Origin: Bedellia somnulentella
Lineage: Eukaryota; Arthropoda; Insecta; Lepidoptera; Bedelliidae
Reading direction: 5' to 3'
Assembly (NCBI GenBank): GCA_963576735.1
Contig: OY755170.1
Coordinates: forward strand, 15,484,567-15,548,566
Length of the DNA: 64,000 nucleotides
Below, piece by piece: positions 53,197-63,705 of the stretch. The position numbers and the translations under genes were made by a program. How positions within the stretch are numbered: position 1 is the first letter of the stretch; each line of letters starts with the position of its first letter. The notes beneath the pieces are model-generated. The model worked only from the letters and a program-made list of their open reading frames with translations, made no database searches and was not told the DNA's origin.

Positions 53197-54360
53197 GTAC
53201 TTTAAAATTAGTGAAGCATTATTTTTACTGTAACAGTTTATACTATATAATATTATAAGACCTCAAAACAGCTTTGTTTATAATTTTCAATCCGTCTTAG
53301 AACGTTTACTTAATTCATATATTTTTTCAAAATCGTACGGATGATAATGAAAACCACATCTAAAATATAAGCTGAAGAATCTTATGTATTGTATACGCAA
53401 TATATTTTTTTGACTGAGGCAAATCAAATCGTTTTTAAATTTGTTCAACGACAATGGATATAACATCCTTATAGTTGTAATTTTTTAGCGAGAATATTTT
53501 TATATTATACTCATCTTCTCCCCAAGTAAAGATCTAAATTTCAACTTATTTAATTTATATATTATTTATATATTTCATAAAAAAAACATTTGGAACTCAA
53601 CTAATAAGGTATGTTTCAATGTTTTTTGGAAAAGTTTTAATATAACATGACTGTTTTAAAAATCATTATTTTAGAAAACAATATTTTTTTAATATTTCAT
53701 CGCTTTATTCACGACCCTTTGAAATGTATTGTACATTAAACGTTATTGATTCTTATACTTGAGAGCGTCGTGGTAGTCCCTTAAGGGACGCCATTGCCAT
53801 GAATATTGTCAATTGTTTGTGCAGAGTTCAACGCAATTCGACTCATATGTTACCGATTTAATGAGGATCAAAAAATATTCAGAAAATATTGTGATTAAGA
53901 TTAGAATATTCCGGCTAACTCATTTCAACTTAACTTGTTTTTTAAATTTATTAAAAACTGTAGTTTATCTTAGTTTTGGTGAGAACTGAAATTCTTATTA
54001 ATGTTTTTTTTATTATTATGATATAAAATGGTTTTCAACCACCCATAAAAATAAGCATAATTTTATTAAGTAAAATAAAATATTTTTACAGTAAAAAAAA
54101 TTGTTTTAGGCTGAAAACAATACACGATATTTAAAATTTTCTTAATATCCCGAAGAGAACACAGAAGTTCGCCGTTTGCATAAACAATCGCAATCAACGG
54201 AAAATAACAACCTGAATTCCAATAATTGAAGAAGCCTCACAATCTTCCAGTTTAGAAACTTAGATCGATGGTTCTGAGGCAACCGTCGCGGAGCACAAAC
54301 AATATAAATCTTAAATTAGTTGGTACAAAAATTGATCTTGTTAATTTTGGCGCCAATTTG
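53197..54360. other. AT-rich DNA downstream of a promoter-like block
   Basis: Holds the 14-bp perfect palindrome GTCCCTTAAGGGAC (53776-53789). Otherwise very AT-rich; no gene or repeat recognised. Confidence 0.4.
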
Positions 54361-54405
54361 CACTAAGACAGAAATATCGATTTTTCTACCAAAATTTTGA
54401 CAAAA

Positions 54406-54412
54406 ACTTACC
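54406..54412 (-). promoter_or_regulatory. 5' splice-site-like sequence (proximal)
   Basis: Minus strand: CCGAGAAAGCAGAAAAG then GTAAGTTTTTG, a near-perfect insect 5' splice site about 215 bases downstream of the TATA box at 54622-54629. Confidence 0.4.
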
Positions 54413-54559
54413 TTTTCTGCTTTCTCGGCAATCTGATCACTAAAAAACCAAAAAAATAAAATAAAACAGAAAACTTCAACATAAATTTATTGTAAAAAAA
54501 GTGAAATAAAGTAACATAAAAACTAACATAATCGAAGTTTCGTAACTTGGCTCGAGGAA

Positions 54560-54725
54560 CAGAATGTAGTCACCACAGAGAAGTAGTACTGGCTCTCTGC
54601 CGATACGGTGATGCTGCGTCGTATTTATACCAGTGTTCGGAGTGGGTGGGGGAGATGGGGCGGCCATCTTGAACCGTTTCCATGGCAACGAGAGGAGATG
54701 GCCTATTAGGGGAGGGTGGTGCAGA
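54560..54725 (-). promoter_or_regulatory. Minus-strand promoter-like block
   Basis: A GC-rich island in AT-rich DNA. On the minus strand, in order: GTTGCCATGGAAAC (54689-54676), a perfect X-box of the type bound by RFX factors; TTCAAGATGGCCGCC (54673-54659), YY1-like; a C-rich run; and GTATAAATAC (54630-54621), a TATA box. A transcript starting near 54595 would reach the 5' splice site at 54412. An LTR promoter is the main alternative: TGTTCAGTCTGTCTG at 54750 and TTAGTGCAAATTGGCGCC at about 54361 could be LTR ends next to a primer site. I cannot separate the two by eye. The 70-codon minus frame (54476-54688) has no domain. Confidence 0.45.
54676..54689 (-). promoter_or_regulatory. X-box (RFX-type) motif
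   Basis: GTTGCCATGGAAAC, an inverted-repeat RFX consensus with both half-sites intact, about 50 bases upstream of a TATA box on the same strand. Confidence 0.5.
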
Positions 54726-56336
54726 TTAGTAGTACAGACAGACTGAACATAACAAGTACTTAATAAATGAGCCGTTCTTATTTCATTATATTTATAACAT
54801 TGCTTAATATTGTTTGTACGTAATAAAATTCAAAGCTAACCGGTTATTTTAAAAAAATATATCATCCAAGATTTTTGCCGCCATCAGTTACTAAAACTCT
54901 AGTAAGTCTAAACTCCTTTTTCGTATCTTACCTTGAAAAGATCAATGGCCACAAAGAAGCAACCAATTTTATATAATTTTAAGAAACTTACCATAACCAA
55001 GAAATTATGAATTTGTTTTGTTAACTGTACTTCCGCTGCGTCCGCAACCCTAACTGCACACACACACCCTCACACATACACAGCCGAGACAATATTTACG
55101 GCACACTGAAACAATATTGCTTAACACAGGTAAACTTCCCGCCATATCGATGAATACATTCATCTCTGTCACTCCGTCCTAAAAAAGTATTGTTGTTTCA
55201 GATTCGACGAGCCTGCTCTGAAAATGATATTCTGTAAAAATGTATTTCTATGAGTCCGCTTTACGGTTTTTAAAGTTAGTTATTTCTCCAGTGTTTGAAA
55301 CACAGCGCTACTGCGAGAGCAAACTTAAAAAATACGCTCCGCTATTATCAATTTTTGTTTTATGAAGTAATAGGTTTTATATGAAAGCTTAATATTTCAT
55401 TTTTTTCAGCGCTACGGCTTTTGCTTAACAAATAGGATATAGCATTTGATGCGAGGACTGCAACATTTTTGAAACATTTATTTTAGTTTAGAAGATTTTT
55501 AAGTTAAAATGCCTTTTGGCGAAAGCTTTTGGATGGTTTATGTTATCCATCATTTACCTACCTCAGAAGTTTATTTTCGTCTTTTTAATTAGCCTTGATT
55601 ATCTTTAATAATCTCACTCATTTGTTAGTTAAATACTTTTAATGAGAACTACATTACAAAGAATATCATTTAAGCAAAGAAATTTTCATGATAAGGTATT
55701 TATTGAAGGGGTGAAAACATATTTATTTTCTTAAAGGATTGTCTCTCTCGAAGAATAAACACGACGAAAACGTGAGTATAGCGGAAAAGTGAATTGATTT
55801 TGATGTTTTTGGGGCTGTAACAAGATTTTTCTTGATTATTCAGTATTTTTACTATTAATAAAATTATGACCTTAAATTTTCTCTGATAAAAGAGTAATCT
55901 TAGATCACAGAAAGTGATTGTAGTGCTTTTTTGTAATAATAATTTAAAATGTCTATTGTATAATTATAACTGTTGCCTTACGATCAGTAAGTTTGAGGTC
56001 AGATCCCGAAGCGGAGGTCATTCGAAAAAAAATTGTTAGGGTATATCCGTGTTTGTTTCATAGTCTGGGAAAGTTTTTCATGATTTATAATAAGTATATT
56101 TATTGGATATACTCCAAACAATAAATTAATGTGAGGAAATATTAATTAGTGCTGCCTTTAAAAACACGGAAAGTAACATAAGTTTGGTTGCAGAATGAAT
56201 GATGAATATAATATAATCATTACAGAAATATAGCAGAATTAGCGTGGACGTGTTTTTATTACTTTTTAATAAAACAATATGTAAAGAAAATATTGTTATC
56301 CTGCAGATGTCACTTTTTAAAACAAACTCATTTCAG
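54726..56336. other. Non-coding DNA with further minus-strand 5' splice sites
   Basis: Minus-strand 5' splice-site-like sequences: CTTTTCAAG then GTAAGATACG (exon end 54932) and TTGGTTATG then GTAAGTTTC (exon end 54992). A GC-balanced region at 55018-55100 lies upstream of them. With the site at 54412 they suggest alternative first exons of a leftward transcript. A tRNA-like sequence lies at 55975-56035. No coding region recognised. Confidence 0.35.
55975..56035 (+). repeat. tRNA-like retroelement head, degraded
   Basis: TTGCCTTACGATCAGTAAG and GAGGTCAGATCCCGAAGC (B-box-like), followed by CGAAAAAAAATTGTTAGG. Weak A box. Probably the head of a tRNA-derived SINE. Confidence 0.35.
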
Positions 56337-56583
56337 GCTGGGTAGTGTCGGCATAGAATAGCACTACCCCATTTCTTCCGGTGGGTGTACGTAAGAGGCG
56401 ACTAACGGTATTGGGGCTTTTAAGGGATTTTTGGGCGATGCGGTTGGAGACTCATCACCAACAACCTTTATTCTACCATCTTTTCCCCACTCAACTTCCA
56501 AAAGTGGCTGAGGATTTGATTGTAATTCCTTACCTCTGACTACCCCTTCTAGGGATTTATAGCCGTGAGTATATGTATGTATG
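56337..56583 (+). mobile_element. SINE-A copy, near full length
   Basis: GCTGGGTAGTGTCGGCATAG, GGTGGGTGTACGTAAGAGGC, TTTTAAGGGATTTTTGGGC, GGTTGGAGACTCATCACC, AGTGGCTGAGGATTTGATTG (small insertion), ATAGCCGTGAGTATATGTATG. Short direct repeat CATTT on both sides. Confidence 0.95.
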
Positions 56584-56811
56584 TCATTTTTTTACTTATA
56601 ATTGAGAAATAATCATGTGTATATTTTGATGTGCAAAAATATGTTTTCTATGATATCCGTTTCTTCTTGTTCCCAGCGCAGCACCAATTTGTATGAAAGG
56701 AGTGTAAATGCTCTATTCGAAAAGATCGAGTGTCGTTACTTATGTATTAAGAATTATATTTTTGTCGGAATCGAAAGATTATAAAACATGTATAATTTTA
56801 TATACATTATA

Positions 56812-57045
56812 ATTACATATATTTATAGCTACAAACCCCAAATTGGGGTAGCTACAGTTATCACAATTAGAAATACTTAGCCACTTTAGTATATTATATA
56901 AAAAAAATGCAAAACTAAAAATTGTGGATGATAGGTTTTCCCTTGAGCCACATCCGTAAAGAATGACTTGAAAGCCCCTAAGTAAGAGGTTACGACACCT
57001 GGGGTGAAATGTATTAGTGCGGTTGTTAGCCGACACTTAAGTAGC
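56812..57045 (-). mobile_element. SINE-A copy, diverged
   Basis: TATAGCTACAAACCCC, AATTGGGGTAGCTACAG, ATACTTAGCCACTTTAG, TTGAGCCACATCCG, CACCTGGGGTGAAATG and 5' end AGCCGACACTTAAGTAGC. Old copy, inverted relative to 56337-56583. The 85-codon minus frame lies within it. Confidence 0.8.
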
Positions 57046-57514
57046 TTAGCACTCTAAGGATATTAAATAATTAAATAATAGATCATATTCTTTTAATAGT
57101 GGCAGGTGGTGGACAGGGACATTCTTTTTCACCCCATCTAATCCCATCATATGCTACTCGCCGGAAGATGTCGCTAGCTGTGTTACTTTTATTTAAATTC
57201 GTATTATACATAGTTACACGTCATATGTATTAAAATAATAGAAAAAACCTTAAAAATGTATATTTTATATTACATATTATGACAGTATATTTGAAAATAA
57301 TGATAAATACACTCAACAATGTAAATATGTAGTTCAGCTACTAAGCCATAGATGTCTCTGTGTAAAAGTTTCATATTGAGTATTATTTCATTATTATAAC
57401 AGAGATAGATCATCAGTCATTACGTCAAAATCAATACAATAAGCTTAATTTAACAAACTGTCTATGAAATATAGATATAGAGAATCATGTTTCATTCTGT
57501 TAATTCGTCATCAT
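57046..57514. other. AT-rich DNA, nothing recognised
   Basis: 57105-57185 is GC-balanced (CGCCGGAAGATGTCGCTAGC) and may be repeat-derived. Otherwise nothing recognised. Confidence 0.4.
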
Positions 57515-57815
57515 TAAAAAGCGTCGGTTGCTCGATAGATAAAAAATATGGCCCAAAGCGCCCCACGCTTTTTCCTGATTTTCAGCGTATATCGGGATTT
57601 ATTTTTCACTTTTTCGTTAAATATGCTTAAAAGGAGATTTTTTCAGTTTTTAATAATATATTTATTTTTAACTTTATAGTACTGAATCATTTGAAATTAT
57701 TTAATCCTGGCGACCATAATCAGGATAATGACATAAACCTAGGAAATTATTATAGTGTCCCTGATTCTTGATAAGTGTACAAATTTTAACTTGAAAAGGT
57801 CCCTTGTGAAGGTAG
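57515..57815 (+). repeat. Dispersed repeat, copy 2
   Basis: AAAAAGCGTCGGTTGCTCG, GCCCAAAGCGCC, AGTACTGAATCATTTGAAA, GTCCCTGATTCTTGATAAGT, AAGGTCCCTTGTGAAGG. Matches 42860-43130, without the (CATA)n tail. Confidence 0.65.
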
Positions 57816-58460
57816 ATAATAATGTTGGTCCGTATACTTAACATTTGTTACAACCGATCTATGTAGTTATAATAAAAATAGGTGTTATTTTATATGAATT
57901 CAATTAAAGATCAGTTGAAAACTATATTAATGTAAGTGAGGTTTGACTGGTTTTGTTCTGTGTTGAAACGAACGGCCTCTGTTTAAGTAAATAAGTAAAA
58001 TATTTTAAAGTAGCCTAATATCCAGTTTTGGAATAGTAAAAGGCAAAAAAGTTAAGCGGCGGGAAATGCAATAAAGAGCATTGTTGAAAAGCAATTTGGC
58101 GTCAAACATCAGTAAAACAGATTTGCAGCGAGTCTGCAGCGAGTGGGGCAGATAGATGAGCCGACCACTTCATTACCTCGCGTACACACGACCGCATGTT
58201 CAGCGTTTAAGTCGAACATTTGTGTAACATTTTGCTCGATCCAAAACTCAGAGTTCATGTTATTATATTACGCAATCTTGTAACAATATGTTGACGTAAA
58301 TTATTCTCCGAAGAGATTTGAAACTGAACAACTAACTTCTTGAAAAACCTTACGAGTTAAAAATGAACCTTTTTTGTTTTCACGGAAATTTATTTCAATT
58401 GTTTCGAAAAGACGTCACGAAGAACTTATAGTGAACTTACATAATTACGTGGAAACTGTT
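57816..58460. other. Non-coding DNA
   Basis: 58070-58220 is GC-balanced (GCAGCGAGTCTGCAGCGAGT is a short direct duplication at about 58123-58144). No gene recognised. Confidence 0.4.
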
Positions 58461-58562
58461 TGAATAGCGCTTCCCACTTTTTGCCCACTGGTGTTTTAGA
58501 GGCGTCTCAGAGGTTTAGGACTTTGGCTACCCTTTTTAGGATTTATAGCTGTGTATATAATG
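58461..58562 (+). mobile_element. SINE-A copy, internally deleted
   Basis: GAATAGCGCTTCCCACTTTT, GTTTTAGAGGCGTCTCAGAG, then directly TTTGGCTACCCTTTTTAGG and ATTTATAGCTGTGTATATAA. About 110 bp of centre are missing. Confidence 0.7.
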
Positions 58563-59188
58563 TAAGAATAAAATAATAATCTAAGACTAGCACGAGTTTC
58601 TGCTTTTGGGATCATAAATGATGAAAATATTTAATGTTTTTTTATTAACATATATTTTATAGATATAATTAGTATTCGTAATTGCTGATACTGTCGTTAT
58701 GAAGACCTTAAATAGGCCTTAAGAATCTTGAGTAGGTTATTACTTTTTTACTAAAAATGTTATATGTACAATAAAAAAGTTAGCACGTTTGACGGAGCGT
58801 ATTATTTCTTATGATGCGTGAAATTTGTTCCAATTGATAGTGAATCTTGTTTATAACAACAATCATTAAAACTTTTGAAAAAATTATGATTCGTTTTTCC
58901 AAAACTGTAAATAATGTTTTGAGAAATTCACTATCTGTATTTTGTGCCATCAGTTTAGTACAATATGTCCTGCTGCCGCCTGTACCGAATGGAATGCGTA
59001 AAAATGTTCATTAAGTAAAACACATAGAGAAACCAATTGCGTAAAAATGTAATAAACTCACCTACATGATTCAATTCGAAACTTTTCAAAGGCATATCAC
59101 GTGATTCGAAATTTACATCTAAATGATAAGTGTCTGCTCTCCGTTCAATTGTGAAATATGCATACAATTCAATACATTGCTGAATTAA
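58563..59188. other. AT-rich DNA, nothing recognised
   Basis: No gene or repeat recognised; the 70-codon minus frame (58955-59167) has no domain. Confidence 0.4.
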
Positions 59189-59379
59189 ATACTCACGGCT
59201 AAAGATTGTAAAAAAGGGGTAGAGTGATTTTTTAGGGTAAATATTGTAAAATAAAGGTTAGTGTTGGGTCTCTAGCCAAATCGCCGGACAATCATTTAAC
59301 AAGCCCCGATAGTTGCCTCTTACTACACCCGTGGGAAGAAATAGGTTAGAGCTTATATAAGCCGTCTCTCCATAGCACT
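59189..59379 (-). mobile_element. SINE-A copy, diverged and shortened
   Basis: ATACTCACGGCTAAAGATTG, AAAAAAGGGGTAGAG, GGGTCTCTAGCCAAATCGCC, ACACCCGTGGGAAGAAATAG and a degraded 5' end. About 30 bp of the CTCAGCCACTTTTGG block are deleted. Confidence 0.8.
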
Positions 59380-60530
59380 TGTATTGCCGTTTTAGAGCTG
59401 CAAATTCACGATAGGGACAATCTCAGCAATTATTGTCTGTAAGGTAAATTTTGAATATAATCTCACTATATTTTGACAAGCAAGGTCTAAAGAATAATAA
59501 TAAGTCCAAATTAACTATAAGTTTATCGTCAAGTCAACAACTAACTTTATTCATAATGTAATTATTATATTAATTTTGAAGTAAGCTCGTTCAAATACAA
59601 ATACACCTTTATTAGGAATCGAACTTAATTCATCAATAGGAAATTGAAAAGACACACATACATATACTCACGGCTGAAAAGACATATACACAGACTATAC
59701 ATTTAGAAGCCAATAATACCATATTGCAAAACAAAAGTTATAAGGCAATGAATATGTCACACACACATACACCCAAACTTTCAGAGTCATAATAGTATGC
59801 ATGTTCAATAAATAATTAGATTTTCATGAACTGCAGTGGAAGCAAAGTGAAACAAACAAAAGTTAAATGTTGAGTGGAAGTTTTGAGGTTTGAGCCACGA
59901 TGAGTTATTCAATCAAAGAGGTATCTTTGTTTCTGAATACGACACACGCTGGCAAACAATAGAACAGGAGGTAATATCTAGACTCTAGGCATTGCGAATG
60001 GAATTTCACAAAAACAGGTGAAAGTATTCCGTATATTAAAAAACTTGACGTATTATGTGCGCTATGCGTGGAAAAGTAATTAACACAAAGTGCTGTTTTG
60101 CTCTGTTTTTTTTTTCATTTGGATTCATTCTCGCTATGAGTTCCGAGCTGGGCGCATACTTGAAGCAATGAGCAATGTTGCCTAACTTTCATTTATTTGA
60201 ATTCTAGATACATTCAGTATATAACTATGCGATAGGAACATTAAAATGAACGAGGAATTTTGAAATGAACTTTTCACATCAATTGATATTAGGCTATCAT
60301 GGACTTTTGTTTGGAATGGCTTGATAAATACATGGTAACTTAACGAATAAGTATAACAAGAAGTTCCGTAATTAATAAGTGTAAGTAAGTAAATAATAAC
60401 AAAGGACATTTTATTTTTATTATTATCTATTTATACATTTTTGTTCTTTGTTATTCTATTGCTAATGAGAAGTGCATATTTCAAGATGTATATTAATACA
60501 TCTACTTATACAACGATACTTAATGAAAAA
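59380..60530. other. Non-coding DNA with a SINE-A tail scrap
   Basis: Only a 23-bp SINE-A tail (59654-59676) is recognised. The rest is AT-rich. Confidence 0.4.
59654..59676 (-). repeat. SINE-A tail scrap
   Basis: CACACATACATATACTCACGG and CT, the inverse of the SINE-A 3' end, with no body attached: an extreme 5' truncation or a later deletion. Confidence 0.6.
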
Positions 60531-60756
60531 CCACCTGACCCGGCAAACGTTGTATTGCCATGTAAATTATTTCTAATATTTATAGACTACCAAAAATTAG
60601 TTAGAGGTGGACAACCCTTTTCAATTAGGAGTACAAAATAGTTATAAACCTAATCTCAGACATACCGAATGTGTCTGCTAAATTTCATTTAAATCGGTGC
60701 AGCTGTTTCGGACGAGTTTGGTGACAAACACGACACGTGAATTTTATATTTTACAT
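60531..60756 (-). mobile_element. Helitron-like element, minus strand
   Basis: On the minus strand it starts near AATGTAAAATATAAAATTCAC, passes GTTTGTCACCAAACTCG and the AACAGCTGCACCGA string, and ends in the hairpin GGCAATACAACGTTTGCCGG, then GTCAGG. The intact lepidopteran form of this end is followed by CTAG; here it is mutated. The 66-codon frame at 60441-60641 overlaps it and is not a gene. Confidence 0.55.
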
Positions 60757-62132
60757 TAAGGGCGTCCCCGGAAAAATAGGTTGATATTGATTGTTTTGAA
60801 ATTCTATAAAGTCTGATTTGATGATATTGATATGACATGAATAAAATATATGTTGGTGATTAGTTCATGGTGTTTAAATTTGATGTTTAACATTTTAATA
60901 ATTTGTTGAAAAATATGATGAAAAAAAATTAATTGGAACATGCTTTGTTTTCATAAAAACCGTATAGGCTTCACTGGCATAACATACATGTGAACTCATT
61001 ATGTATCTACATACGCGTAGCTTTAAGATCTGTAATTTTGATGTTTAACTTTTCATTTAAACATTATAGTTATTCAATAAAACTAAATAAACTACATTTA
61101 TCCTGCGCGCGCGTTTTTTCCGTCCCTGTCACTCTCAGTAAATTTGACGTAAGAGTGAGCGCAATAGCTGCAAAATGCGGGGAGGCCCTTAAATTGCTAA
61201 CTGCATCGCCCTTCCTAAGTACAATAGTATCAACACAAAGGATGGGCAGAATTCTACACGGTCAAGTGATTTTAATATTATACTCATTTCTGATTGTGAC
61301 GCTCAAAAACATTACAGACTTTTCTACTTTAGTACTCATGTTCAACTGACTACGATTATATTTCAGCTCCCTCATTGTCTCAGTTAGGTATTAGGGGAAC
61401 ATATGTCGTTGGGAATAGCTTAAATATTTCACCTGTGGCAAATGATTTTAAACTTTGGTGTTCATTCGTTCGTAAAGGGCTTCGAGAGGGTCATCCGTCA
61501 AAGGTTTATTTGTGGTATAAATAGGCTGAGTGCCGTAAAAAGACAATAACGCGGGTTTTATTATGTTTTCCGGCGCTGTTTGACCGGACAGTCAATAAGA
61601 ACACAGTGTCAACTACGTGTGACTAAACAAAAGTTTTACATCTCGGTCTGGCGGACATTGGCCGCTTACAAAAACGCTTTTTAATAAAACGATGCATTAC
61701 AACATGACTAAGTAAACATAGACATGTAGGTTTCCTCACGAAGTTTTCTCTCAAGAATAACAAACTTGATGAATTCAATAATTGATTAAGTTCACACATA
61801 TGATTTAAGAAGAGAGACGTTGCTAAAGGCCCGATTCAGGATCTGATGCATAAAAACGGAGAAGCGGTGGTGTTCACACTAAGCTATCAAGGTTACTTTT
61901 TTGTATTTAATGTAATTTACGAAATATTTCTGTGTTTCTGAGTCCATTCAAACCATGAGTTACAGGAGCTTGCCAGTGATAAAGTTCGTCCGGTCGGGAC
62001 CTAGCTAAAGCCACGCCGCCGCTGCCACTGCCGCCTCCTCGCCAGGTTCTTGAGATTAAAGATTACTAGTTTAAATCACTAGGTACGTAGATTACACCGT
62101 TAAGGCATTAACTTATATTTATTATTATTACG
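60757..62132. other. Non-coding DNA with several GC-rich blocks
   Basis: 61105-61260 starts with (CG)n (CTGCGCGCGCG) and gives a 119-codon plus frame (60990-61349) without a domain. 61480-61620 contains GTGGTATAAATAGGC, TATA-like, and TTTGACCGGACAGTC. 61985-62045 is the most GC-rich spot of the window (GCCACGCCGCCGCTGCCACT). These are candidate regulatory or first-exon sequences; none can be assigned. Confidence 0.3.
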
Positions 62133-62311
62133 TATTGGGACTTTTTATTGGATTTTAGGGCGATGCTGTTGGAGACCCATCATCAAAAACCTCTATTTTA
62201 CCGCCTTTTCCCCACTCAACTTCCAAAAGTGGCTGAGGAATTTATAATTCCTTGGCTCTGGCTACCCCTTCTAGGGAATTATAGCCGTGAGTATATGTAA
62301 GTATGTATGTA
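62133..62311 (+). mobile_element. SINE-A copy, 5'-truncated, 'TTATTGG' subfamily
   Basis: Begins inside the element at TATTGGGACTTTTTATTGG; then GGGCGATGCTGTTGGAGACC, GAGGAATTTATAATTCC, ATAGCCGTGAGTATATG, (TATG)n. Loss of the first ~65 bp is typical of incomplete reverse transcription. Confidence 0.93.
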
Positions 62312-63119
62312 TTTAATGAAACCTGACCAATAAATGTATTTACTGGGTTTCAGTTTTTTTTTGACGCATAGCCCAGTAAACCACTCTTTATTTATTATAA
62401 CTGCCTCTTCATCCTCTATCTACATAAAAACATAACTATTAAAGCTTCTGTTTATCCGATGTTGATTGCGGCTCTAGCATGTACAAAGGTACGTTTAATG
62501 AAGATCTTTTTGCTACAATTTAACCATTAAAAGCTCTTATTAAGCTCCATAAATAAATGTGAAATTTCCAATAACTTAGCAAAAGTTGACTAATCTATTC
62601 TGGCGTTCAGCCAAAACATTTCAAGTGGTCTGCTACCGACATTTCGATTTGCTACTTATCTACTTTATCTTGCCAAACATTATGCTCAGATGAATTTGAT
62701 TGAAATATCTATTGCTTTCTGAATACTTTATTCAAGCGTCTGATAGTTTGTCTTGAGGATACTCGAGTAAGTCGATATTTAATATATACTTGTCCTATAG
62801 TGTCGGTTGAAAGAAGACTTATTTCAATTTCTGTAAAAGGTTTTCAGGTAGAATCTATTGAAAACCAATCAATAAAAAATCTTCAAATGACCAAAAGATG
62901 ATTCCTTAACTAGCAATTATTTTTAATGTTTTATTGTGTCTGCTCTTTTTAAGATAATAGTCGTGAATATTGTTGGTTGCTTTGTTTCTACTAATTATTT
63001 TGCTGTGTCAACCGCCTATTCTACCCGATGACGACGGCAAAGCCCTGAAGCGTAATGATATTGGCAGTCAATGTATGTATGGAAGTATGTTCCACTGTAG
63101 TGCCTAATCTACTAAACGG
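62312..63119. other. AT-rich DNA, nothing recognised
   Basis: No gene or repeat recognised. Confidence 0.45.
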
Positions 63120-63127
63120 ATTATAAA
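63120..63127. repeat. SINE-A target duplication, left
   Basis: ATTATAAA, repeated at 63378-63385. Seven bases separate it from the SINE 5' end. Confidence 0.55.
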
Positions 63128-63134
63128 GTATATA

Positions 63135-63377
63135 GCTGTGTAGTGTCGGCTTAGAATAGCACTACCCTATTTCTTCCGGTGGGTGTACGTAAGAGGTGAC
63201 TTACGGTATTGGGGCTTTTTAAGGGAATTTTGGGCGATGAGGTTGGAGACCCATCACCAAAAACCTTTATTTTTACCATCTTTTCCCCACGCAACTTCCA
63301 AAAGTAGCTGAGGGATTTCTAATTCCTTAGTTCTGGTTACCCCTTCTAGGGATTTATAGCCGTGAGTATATGTATGT
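63135..63377 (+). mobile_element. SINE-A copy, near full length
   Basis: GCTGTGTAGTGTCGGCTTAG, GGTGGGTGTACGTAAGAGGT, GGGCGATGAGGTTGGAGACC, TTCCAAAAGTAGCTGAGGG, ATAGCCGTGAGTATATGTATG. Same subfamily as 33461 and 56337. Confidence 0.95.
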
Positions 63378-63507
63378 ATTATAAATAACGAGATGTCAAT
63401 AGATTCCTATAAATTACGTGGGTGTTATAGGCTATATAAATGATATAATATAATTCTAAAATATTGAATTATAAATTGCGGAATCTATCTTAAAAAAACA
63501 TATTCTA

Positions 63508-63705
63508 CGATTAAGTCCCTACAAAGGGGTGGCCAGAGCTTCAGAATAAATAATTCGTCAGCCACTATTGAAAATTGAGTGGGGAAAAGATTGTGAAATA
63601 AAAGGTTTTTGGTGACGGGTCTCCACCTAAAAGCCCCAACACCCTTAGTCAACTCCGACGAACATCCTCTCCTCGTAGTGCGATTCCAAGCCGACACTTC
63701 ACAGC
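63508..63705 (-). mobile_element. SINE-A copy, internally deleted
   Basis: ACAAAGGGGTGGCCAGAGC, GTCAGCCACTATTGAAAATT, GTGACGGGTCTCCACC, then the GCATCGCCCAAAAATC block is missing; AAAAGCCCCAACACCCTTAG and 5' end CCGACACTTCACAGC follow. It is inverted to 63135-63377, only 130 bp away. It causes the 128-codon minus frame 63485-63871. Confidence 0.88.

Noticed and set aside
60990..61349. 119-codon plus open frame
   Set aside because: Crosses a GC-rich non-coding-looking block with a (CG)n run. Composition lacks a recognisable domain and there is no splice or promoter context.
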